Below, piece after piece: positions 20,501 to 26,300 of a stretch of DNA of 64,000 nucleotides (positions within the stretch are counted from its first letter, which is position 1; every line of letters starts with the position of its first letter). The notes beneath the pieces were generated by a model. It ran no database searches, was not told the DNA's origin, and saw only the letters and a program-made list of their open reading frames with translations. The position numbers and the translations under genes are program-made. The stretch comes from JAWPMT01 sp965227935 (lineage in GTDB: Bacteria; Bacteroidota; Bacteroidia; Cytophagales; Cyclobacteriaceae), in contig CBDDGS010000019.1 of NCBI GenBank assembly GCA_965227935.1, positions 620,001 to 684,000 of the forward strand. The letters are read 5' to 3'.

Positions 20501-23314
20501 ACCGTTGTCAGAAATGCTGACATTGAAGCCATTGTAGGTGTCGTTGTCATTGAGCTGTGTGGATGAACCAGCGTCTCCTACGTCAGCAGTAGCACTCACA
20601 TACCACGTGAAAGAGTAGTCCGCTTCAGTCTCTCCGGCACCCAGGGTTACATCGGCAAGGACGGAACCATTCACCGCTGCTCCAGAGCAGTCGGTGTTGT
20701 CTGTTGGCGTCAACCCAACGGTCGGAGTCGCAGACTCGTCGTCGATGGTGAAGCTGATAGGATCAGAAGCACAATTGGAAGTCGTTCTGGTGATGACCAC
20801 TGTGTAGTCGCCAGGTGTCAATCCAGTGATGATAGCCGTTGTAGAAGGTCCCTGGATGGAGTTAGCCCCATCATCGAAGAACTCGTACTCGTAGGCACCC
20901 ACGGCAGCGACATTGGCGCCGTCTTCGTGGACTTCAGTGATCTCAAAAGAGCCATTATCCAGGCTGGCGCAGTTAGATGCACCCGTATTGGTAGAGGCAT
21001 TGATGGTAATGGTCGCGGGGTTCTCGGTCACAGTAGTAGTAGCTACTGCTGTACATCCGTTGCCCGTACCGTCATCATCCGTCACCAGCACGGTGTAGTC
21101 ACCAGCTTCCACTCCAGTGAGTAGACTCGCGGTAGCCCCACCAATGAGGTTGGCAGGATTCACCGTTGAACCAGTGTACCACTGATAGGTGTAGGCCCCA
21201 CCGTCATCATTGGTGATGCTTACTGTAGCCGAACCATCGGGGCTCGTACCTCCCACACAAATGGACGATGGAGAGGCCTCACTGGCAGACAGCGTAGGAT
21301 TCACCTGAATATCGTCAATGACAAAAGGAATATTTGCAGACGTACACGTGGAGTTGTTGTCTGTCACGATCACCACGTAAGAGCCATCGGGCAATCCAGT
21401 GGTGTCCGGAGCGGTAAATGATCCGAGGAGTGTCGTGCCATCACTGGAGTACAACTCGAGCGTAACATTTGCATTGATGTCAGCGTCGGTTGAGTACGTT
21501 GACGTAACTCCGTTATCCACTACTTGAACTTCGGAGATCGTAATGGCCCCGTTTCCGCCAGTACACTGATCGTCATCCGTTACGGAAGAACCTGTAATGG
21601 ATACCGTGGCCAGAACAGTAGTGATGCTTACTGTCTGCGTGCTTTGGCAACCAGTGGCTTGGTCCGTTGCACGCACTGTGTAAGTACCAGCGGCTAACCC
21701 AGTTGCTTCACTATTGTTAGTGCCTCCGGCAGTAGCTGGTGCACTGATCGGTGTTGTCGTTCCATTTCCAACGAACCATACAAAATCGTAACCGGTGGCG
21801 GTCCCTCCCACAAGCGCAGAAGCAGCACCATTGGGTGCCAAAGCATCGCAGCTAGAGAGGTTTGCGTCCACCGTAGTGCTGATGGACGGCAATATAACAG
21901 CGTCATCCACCTCAAAGACTGCAGAAGCACTCTCACAACTATTTGGGGAAGTGACTACCACAGTATATTGATCTGCCAGCAGGCCAGAGATGTTGTTACC
22001 TGTGATAACAGGTTCCGAACCATTGGGGCTTGGGGTTGCATCGCCCACGATCTGCGTTCCTCCAGTGCCATTACCCTCGTACCAGGTGAAGGTGTAACCA
22101 GTGAAGACCGTCACGGCGGTGCCGTCAAATGTCACATCTACGGTGATGTCTCCACCATTCGATCCATTAAGGAAGGTAGCATCGCAAATGTCGTTGTCAT
22201 TGACGGTTCCTCCTGTCACAACCGGCGTAATCGGGTTATTGTTGAGTACTACGACCGTGGTCGCCGAGCAGGATGCCCCACCCGTCACGACTAGCGTATA
22301 TGTGCCCGCTGCAATGGTAGCAGTAGTTGTATCGCTTGAACTGATCAACGTACCTCCGGTTCCGTTTCCTTCGTACCATTCGAAGGTATACCCGTCTTCA
22401 TCACCAAATATGGAGCCCGGCTGATCAGTCTGGGTGGCATAGGCTCCCAACTGACCAGTACCATCTGCTGGGAAGGTTGCGCAGGAGGTGTCCTCAATCT
22501 GACCTACGGTTATAATAGGATCGTAGGGCACATCATCCACATAGAATGTCTGCGGGTCCGACTCGCAACCGGTGTTGTCATTTGTGACCACTACCGTGTA
22601 GTAATTTTGGCCAACACCGCTGAGCGAGCTGCTGGTCTCACCCAAGAGACTGCCGGCATCGACCACCTGACCCAAGTACCATGTGTAGGAGTGATCGGTG
22701 ACACTGAGGATATTTGTACCACTTACGGAAGTGATACTTACCGAGCCGGTGGCTCCGCCACAACTCACATTGTCGCTTGCGCTGGCAACGAACGTCGGAT
22801 CTGTCGTGGTTTCCCCTACGACTACGTCGATAAAGTTGCTGCAAAGGATGTCGTCGTTGATCACTTCGATGCGATAAGTACCATCATCTAATCCGGTCGC
22901 CACGGTCGCCACACTTCCGTCTGCGACTGAGAATGTCTGCAGAAGATTGGCGGGAGTCGTATTCGGCCCGTCGTAGACGTTGTAGGTGTACGATGTAGGC
23001 TCCGAGAAGGAAGAGCTAGCTGTGATTGAAATCTGACCACTAAATGGAGATGCACAGTTGGTGTTGTCACTGGGCGTCCCGACTATAGATGGTCGGTCTT
23101 GCAAGTCCGGCACAGTGATCGTCACTGGCGGTGTAACACATTCGGAAGTCAGGCTCGTCGCTATGATAGTATAGAAACCACCGGCCAAATCAGTGAAAAC
23201 TCCTGTTGTGTTCGAAGCCAAAAGCGACCCACTGATGTCAAAGCCGTCGTACAACGAGAACGTATACGTGTCAGTTGCTGGCATGATGAATCCGGAAATG
23301 TCGATTTGGGCCAT
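8549..23314 (-). CDS. giant SprB-like T9SS adhesin, C-terminal part downstream of a frameshift
   Basis: This 4,921-codon frame is almost entirely SprB-type repeats of about 80-110 residues. Each has a Cys near its start (often Asp-Asn-Thr-x-Cys), a Tyr-x-Phe-x-Trp-Tyr strand, a Gly-Thr-Tyr-x-Val-x-Val-Thr-Asp strand and a second Cys. By spacing there are roughly 45-55. The final 90 residues are a T9SS type-B sorting domain, with Asn-Gly-Val-Ser-x-Asn-Asp-Asp-Gly-x-Asn-Asp-Phe and the late Leu-Pro-Ala-Gly-Thr-Tyr-Phe-Tyr-Val. The ATG at 23314 is not a credible start: no signal peptide follows, and the first residues continue the repeat interrupted at the end of the 23271-27743 frame. The two are one gene, of about 6,397 aa if restored. 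SprB relatives are mobile surface adhesins used in gliding. Confidence 0.93.
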   Translation of the reverse strand: MAQIDISGFIMPATDTYTFSLYDGFDISGSLLASNTTGVFTDLAGGFYTIIATSLTSECVTPPVTITVPDLQDRPSIVGTPSDNTNCASPFSGQISITASSSFSEPTSYTYNVYDGPNTTPANLLQTFSVADGSVATVATGLDDGTYRIEVINDDILCSNFIDVVVGETTTDPTFVASASDNVSCGGATGSVSITSVSGTNILSVTDHSYTWYLGQVVDAGSLLGETSSSLSGVGQNYYTVVVTNDNTGCESDPQTFYVDDVPYDPIITVGQIEDTSCATFPADGTGQLGAYATQTDQPGSIFGDEDGYTFEWYEGNGTGGTLISSSDTTTATIAAGTYTLVVTGGASCSATTVVVLNNNPITPVVTGGTVNDNDICDATFLNGSNGGDITVDVTFDGTAVTVFTGYTFTWYEGNGTGGTQIVGDATPSPNGSEPVITGNNISGLLADQYTVVVTSPNSCESASAVFEVDDAVILPSISTTVDANLSSCDALAPNGAASALVGGTATGYDFVWFVGNGTTTPISAPATAGGTNNSEATGLAAGTYTVRATDQATGCQSTQTVSITTVLATVSITGSSVTDDDQCTGGNGAITISEVQVVDNGVTSTYSTDADINANVTLELYSSDGTTLLGSFTAPDTTGLPDGSYVVIVTDNNSTCTSANIPFVIDDIQVNPTLSASEASPSSICVGGTSPDGSATVSITNDDGGAYTYQWYTGSTVNPANLIGGATASLLTGVEAGDYTVLVTDDDGTGNGCTAVATTTVTENPATITINASTNTGASNCASLDNGSFEITEVHEDGANVAAVGAYEYEFFDDGANSIQGPSTTAIITGLTPGDYTVVITRTTSNCASDPISFTIDDESATPTVGLTPTDNTDCSGAAVNGSVLADVTLGAGETEADYSFTWYVSATADVGDAGSSTQLNDNDTYNGFNVSISDNGGFTGNLLEDLPANIAGETFWVRVTDNTDPSSTCYTDVDAIIEDDPADIVVTFFGDTESDQCTPHNGTVEVTAITINGAPTNSAAGFEALETAGYTFDVLQSDASTVLKAFNISADGGTNTFPGADALSPGTYYIRITSDLGCVSALQQFEIDDDSVNPTLSASEASPSSVCAGGTGPDGSATVLITNDDGGAYTYQWYTGTTVNPANLIGGATANLLTGVEAGDYTVLVTDDAGTGDGCTAVATTTVTVDPATITINASTNTGASNCASLDNGSFEITEVHEDGANVAAVGDYTYQFFDNGGSPVASVGGTASNLTPGDYTVVITRTTSNCASDPISFTIDDESATPTVGLTPTDNTDCSGATVNGSILADVTLGAGENEADYSFTWYVSATADVGDAGSSTQLNDNDTYNGFNVSISDNGGFTGNLLEDLPANTAGETFWVRVTDNTDPSSTCFTDADQIIIDDPADIVVVTANPTDSDQCTPQDGEIEITEITINGATTNTAAGFEALETAGYAFDVLQSDQSTVLKAFNINADGGTNTFPGADALVPGTYYIRITNDLSCISALYQFDIDDARPVPTTNTVSGTDNPVCSGIPDGSVTSTFVWTGGAVNYQWYYGTIASGAGVALVEAANPGNGSIPSDPTAATVTGLAGGTYYVEITDADGGAGTGCVYRQEITILNDAAVVVAAGSKDQDNTGCIAANYDGSYTVTSATTDGLGTFPDDYNFEWYTSGGTNFETTDGAIAGGETNADLGAGSYYVIVVDKATNCSSASLPFTIANNLTIPAITASTVTNVERCDDTIDNGEIDIDVDGFADPGAAYSIQWYSGGVSTIGAGTLLSGQTDDVLSNLDIGTYSVRVTIAATGCSLDQAFVVGSDVPTEPSFTIAVTTEPDVCNPGNGVLTASGFAGAATDYTWTWLLDDRTTDISTTGAVVANEVVTSVSEGDYYAVIEDISTGCVSDTVPVTIDRDASAVFTIVETITQAPGDCSEAVGSFTIDISDGSGTTSVDVSITDDFGNTITANGVTINGGAPEITVAAADPLDGSTFIHHEAATNGVLDFINGGYFVEVTNSNITTCDGDMEFFLPFDEAPRLDLATPVVTSHSYNCNSYDGSAISAGDNTDGMTGGQGGATGEVSVTLTLIDGADPAIDDNHHNYQIFLYQGTDPLPSPDTDIEVTLDNASGLAVMDFVTVGGGASTAQVTAISGNDVTLEFEDGDITDFTTSGNFLDGGEQVTAVQKDGLWSVSTGRATDIQVAEGILVAVATDEGVGSSGFNGGVNDYQRTYTFSGLTAGEYTILAAQEGKAFCLSPSVTFEVEDRFDEFYIDAASAVYVDIDDNDDCSGADADATGAIDILRIDRILEDISGADSTATGTDVSDFTFAWYQGSAVNASLEIPADVLGTAVVSNGGATLTGLPSGSYTVRITGNHGDGVSGNECANTYTFVVDDNPDDISIDLGGTTPTAAANTNCDSPFDGSIDMNNVDIEITDRDGNTTTQQWPITDWEAYLYESGTGLLAFNGTDNTQAADINYLDDGTTTGTDFTQLEDGDYIIVLFDDSGCEATAYSITVGDGKTNPALSDGTADTNNTNCTTDPNGQITVELAGDPADYDIQWYIGGIGSTTAFVDGTDGDVATAGVSPATLSISNIIGGTYTVRVEDNTNSVGCVSFYTTSISDNVDAIIAFSFAETDVTDCTPDNGTVTLTGVNLFNTSTNTSTSLSAGDETAMDEYTITVYETDGMTVVDTDVEDAGDNLTISDLSPGDYLIELSHPATSCFSSQRAFTIEDDASNPTLTLVQTAANTICDPTAGVLDADGTLTLTVATGDLDGNYDVQWYAGATGNTGTSLADGGTLNNSDISITPATSVDGAQQSVITGLIAGTYWVQVTDNTSNNLGCSVSAEITLTSDFTDITLDVPNVTVNDATDCTSPDNGSISIDFADISGSGAAITDYTLSITGINDNTDDNAALALSTDPEVISDLHPDTYNIVITDETTGCVSQNYQVVVGQDGTMPVLSATVTDDNFCNGGNGTITIDVTAPDTDENNYTFNWFQGTNNTNPFTTAEGSPADGAVAGANAATDLDAGFYTVVVTALASAADGTGCSTSITVQVEDDPYAVAITATPTDVTDCTPDNGTITVNSISITSDEDGTSAEALADAEVTYEIFSDEELTASVSSTTGDIATSFSALAPGTYYLTATYSGASIVAPGCSSPAVQLLIADDADNPTLTLVQTAPNTICNPTAGVLDADGALTLTVATGDLDGNYDVQWYYGASGDTSTPLADGGTENNSDISITPATLVDGAQQSVITGLIAGTYWVQVGDNTSNNLGCTASAEITLTSDFTDITLDVPNVTVNDATDCTSPDNGSISIDFADISGSGAAITDYTLSITGINDNTDDNAALALSTDPEVISDLHPDTYNIVITDETTGCVSQNYQVVVGQDGTMPVLSATVTDDNFCSGGNGTITIDVTAPDTDENNYTFNWFQGTNNTNAFTTAEGSPADGAVAGANAATDLEAGFYTVVVTALGTAADGTGCSTSITVQVEDDPYAVAITATPTDVTDCTPDNGTITINSISITSDEDGTSAQVLADAEVTYEIFSDEELTASVASTTGDAATSFSALAPGTYYLTATYSGASAAAPGCSSPAVQLVIADDATAPVVVITELQANTYCSGAAAADGQLQAQVDEGGPLVTAGYSFQWYKGSLGDMSDPRDATAMTTADLEDGNYWVRVTDTDGADDNLGCSTDATFVLSHDPTETTVAIASATNDTRCDSDNGTITVSEVSFTRLGATTTANTTVAIDADYTLEYFNESLVSQGTFTAAAGVSNLAAGTYYVTATHDTYECASATFEVEVLEDVAFPDLVGTPTIVNNTSCDIAAANGSITFEVETAGAFSGAYTFTLSPAVPYAGVGSAADPVVISALDNGTYTVIVEDNANGCSSEFEFQVLDEQVYPSISLDDNSVTDVTTCLAANGSITINASDIEGSSTDITDYTIDVLDGASGVVYSGTPGADPLVLSNLGADTYTVSVTDNTNTCASGSIEVSIVDASVDPVLAVTSMTPNDECTDGLRTVGAISITADGQTEVDGNHTFLWHIGTGTGSTVSSVYGTVVDTEATLTGVPDGQYTVVVSNISGGTNNGCQTTQTFTITNDPVSPIITSFEANNNLDCVSPGGSGSLVAATLDGMVLDSATLAAEYTIGWFSDAALTVAVADTDPLVSPLELNGLAAGEYYAVITRDLTGCSSTAYQFTIVDNPSLPEIEIEVVQADSTCSATVGTGILVAKADGQTDANTNYTFNWYDDSSNLLASNDTLSDLLAGTYTIEVTHVNTGCVDTESITLGNAPQEPEILTVSVTDPTNCEPGNGVIEVTDVSIATTDRYTFAFFDDNPLSGATAFQDGSSTSFSAGLPDMTYYIVGTDTLTGCTTGVYQVQLSADDIVYPEIQLVSALSNRQCDPALADGEMTLAIYTTVDDVRSQVDPADYTITWSDSNGNAISTTVDAAQMTISAEGLEAGSYTIVATNNATGCTTVDIVRLADDRPPFVLLPSSAPNLNCDNPNGSVNVRVQQVGTFVRDAEFFWFIGDVENPDINNPDYTGVDPDGLEQGIYTVIARGTEDPSCISERATVEVEDGTVPPDYTVVVDNHVTICYEDQPNGLARIDTAASDVSAYEFMWYEGADTTGTQIQTGLSADSLSIGTYTVLARDRNTGCVALQNVEIIDDTPVIADPTIVVVSGRTNCLFPNGVAVANTGGLTDGFRFEWYAADNPDSLLFVGNEIQTLDADTYEVLAIDIASGCVSGRTTTTIPYSVEDPEFSIVTTGSLCLRTEDGSANQFSGQAFVAIETLGVYVDSVTYFDNAGDIVLAARGAETLIDATPGAYTVNFRASNGCDYSSTFVIDSEIRIYNGVSANDDGMNDFFLIDCLDFFENNNVQIFTRDGIRIYEIDGYDNITKRFNGTSNVGATQDLPAGTYFYVIDKGDGSDLIQGFLELVR
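12555..15146 (-). repeat. tandem 1,296-bp duplication inside the SprB-like giant
   Basis: Positions 12555-13850 and 13851-15146 are two copies of a 1,296-bp (432-residue) block holding about four SprB-type repeats. The offset is exact at several anchors (for example 12555/13851 and 13815/15111). The copies differ by scattered substitutions, many synonymous, so the duplication is recent but not brand new. The frame is kept. Confidence 0.85.
18775..21305 (-). repeat. tandem duplication of about 1,265 bp inside the SprB-like giant
   Basis: Two adjacent blocks of four SprB-type repeats are closely similar over about 18775-20040 and 20040-21305. The offset is 1,263 bp on one side and 1,269 bp on the other of a region where the sequences diverge (around 19570-19600 against 20830-20880), which implies in-frame small indels or a local replacement. 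Outer edges are estimated by eye. Confidence 0.75.
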
Positions 23315-26300
23315 TCGGATTAGCAGCGTCGCAAGTACTATTAGGATCTACATCTACGTTGGCGCACTCAATTTCTGCAGCAGGGAGTGTAAACGACCCT
23401 AGCGGTGCGTTGGTCCTCATCAAAGATCCGGTCGTAGATACAGGGTCGGTTGATTTATCCTGTATTGTTGTGGAGGAGAGCGTGAGTTCGTCGAAGTCAT
23501 AGTACAATACAAGCCCATCCTCTGATCCAGTCAAAGCAGTACACATTTGCGCGAGGATCTCAGCCTGGCTCAAGGCTTTATTGTATATCCTGAATTCATC
23601 AACCTGGCCTTCAAATTTCTTTGCTCCAAGGTTGCCGTCCCTGGCGAGGAACATTGGATTACCCGTATCGATAATTCCAAGCCCCGTGCCCACGTAGTTC
23701 GTCGTTCCCAGTAGAACACCGTTTGCATAAATGGCCATGTCGCCGGTCGTTCCATCCCAGGTCCCAACTACTTGAGTCCAACCCGTTGGCTTGAAGGCGG
23801 TGTTGATACGTCCTCTTCCGCCGTCATTTTCTGTTTTCATCACGAAGGCCAGTCCATCATGATTGTCACTCCAGAGCAGCACTTGATTCTCGCCTGTTCC
23901 TCCGGAAGAGAAGATTCGAGCATCGTTTGTGTAGTTGTCTGTACTGAGATTGACCCAGTAACTGATGGTGACTGCTTGCATACCGGCAATGATCTGAGCC
24001 GTTTCGACATGCGCCTGTCCCTCGACTTCGAGCGCTTGATCGGTATCCACAAGCGAGTAGGCGTCCTCAAATAGAGGGTCTGTGTAGGCATCAGTGATTT
24101 CCAGTGTTGTCGTTGTCGCACACCCGCTTGCCTGGTCGGTGACTACCAAGGTATAGGTACCTCCAGGCATGCCCGTGACTTCTGAGTCATTGTTAGAAAG
24201 AACTGTTCCTGCTATGGCGCTAGGTAGCTGGTTCTCAGCCAAAGTGTTATTACCTGCAAACCAGTCAAAATCGTACCCAGCGACTGTCCCAGCTCCATCG
24301 CCATCGGCTGATGCAGATCCGTTGGCAATATTACAAGATGTATTGTCGGTGGTGGCCACAGTAGGATCCGGGAAAACAACCGTAGATCCAACGGTAATGG
24401 TCAGTGGTGCTGAAATACATCCGGACGTGCCCGTTGCTGTAACGGTATAGTCGCCGACGCCAATATTGTCTAGGGTTGCGCCGAGGTTTCCTGTCGCTGA
24501 ATGGATGGGATCCCCCACGGCAACGGTTCCTTCGTACCAATCGAATTGCAATCCACCAACTTGACCATCAACGTCCACTGTGATAGAACCATTCGTGGGA
24601 TCAACACAACTGCTTACGTCGTCTTTACTCACTAACTGTGGTGTCTCCGTCGGTGTCTGAGTTGATGTAATCTCCACACTTCCCTGTTCCGTACATCCAG
24701 TGGCAATGTGCTCGGCCAAAATGATATAAGTACCTGCATTGGCACCAGTAAGGCTTGTGCCTGTGACGAGAGGTGTACTGAGGTCATCACTATTGAACCA
24801 CGTGAAAGTATAACCTGTGGTGGTAATTGTCAGATCTGCTTCTTCTACGACCACTGAGGCTTCTCCATCAGGTGTGACGCAGTCGGTTAGGGGTGCCACC
24901 TCTGTTCCGATTACAGTGAAAGGCGCAGGCTCTACGAGGTCGATGACTACAGTTTGGACATCTGAGTAGCAATCGCCTTCGGCGAAATAGCCCTGGACCT
25001 GATAAGTACCTTCTGGCATTCCCGTAACTGAGGAGCCCTCATAAAGTACCGTCAACATATTTTCATCATACCATGAGAAGGTGAATCCGTTTGCTTCTGT
25101 AAACTGACCGGTCTGCTCTCCGAGAGTTCCGGTGACTATTACATTGTCCAGGTAGTAGCGCTCATTGTTGGCGGAATTTCTTGCTATCACCACTATTTGC
25201 AGAGTGCTTCCGTTGACACCTGTTTGCGACACGCTTTGGAAGCCAAAGCTGCCGTTAAACGTATCAGGATTAGGATCGGTGACACCGTCTACATTGAAAT
25301 ATACTTCCATATAGTCGGCGTTCTCCATTCTAGTGGAGGCAGTGAGATCGACTGATATAGAGACATCTTCATAGCTGCTGATATCCAGTTCATCGGAGGT
25401 CCACTGCACGATGCCGTCGGTATCGTTGGCCTCGAAGGCCTTTGTTCCTAACCTTGAGCTGACAGCCGCCAAATCGGTTTTGCTTGCTTTTGTCCGAGTC
25501 CAGCCAGTGGCTCCGGTATCCTCCGTTGTGCCGTCAGCTAGATCTTCAAAGTTTTCAAAGTAGAGGGTCTCGGTTCCCCCTCCGATTGTTCCTTCATAAT
25601 AGGCAATGGCCTCTCCGTTGTCGGAAGCGGTATCATCGCACTTCTCATTGTCACTTACTTTCAGAGCCGTCAATTCAAAGGGTGCGGAAGTGACAGCTCG
25701 GGATGCCAGGTTGTTGCCCGTTTCACATTCCGGGATACTAGCTGTTCCGATGGTCACTGGCGGCTGACTGCCGGCATCGTTGATTAAGAGATAAAGGTCG
25801 AAATCTCCTCCAGAGCCCTCGACGGTTCGCGTAATAGTCAGTGACGAATCCACAAGGAAATTGTCCAGGGGATAACTGTCAACAAAGATCAACTCGGCGT
25901 CGGCCGTTCGGGGGTCGCCCTTGTAAAAAGCCAACGGCAGTGTCCCTGAAAGGTCCGTATCTCCGTCATTGCGGAGAGTGAATGTAACGTCAAATTCGGT
26001 CTCGGGACAGAGGGAGGCCGTGGCATCATCAATCGCTATTAGGTTAATATCAGGAGATACAAAAGACGGACAGCCATTTGACTCCAGGATAGTGGATTGT
26101 GTCAGGAACGTGTTAAGCGGTCGATTCTCACCTGTGCCCGTGTCACAATCTTGTCCGAAAACGGCGGTATGATTCTGCTGCTGTGCCGGGATCGATAGAT
26201 CGTCATCCACGTTGACATTGTAATATCCATGTTGATTCCAGACGGTTCTGGAGGGCTGCCATACCTCTCCGTCGGATTCAAAGATCCGCACGTGACCAAA

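Noticed and set aside
23271..23314. Independent start of a second gene at the ATG at 23314, with a 44-bp gene overlap
   Set aside because: The supposed N-terminus has no signal peptide although the protein ends in a T9SS sorting domain, and its first residues complete a SprB repeat begun in the other frame.
23300..23320. Programmed ribosomal frameshift joining the two giant frames
   Set aside because: Joining needs a +1 shift at GGC CCA; re-pairing of the glycine or proline tRNA after such a slip is poor, there is no slow or stop codon at the site and no obvious stimulator. An indel is simpler.
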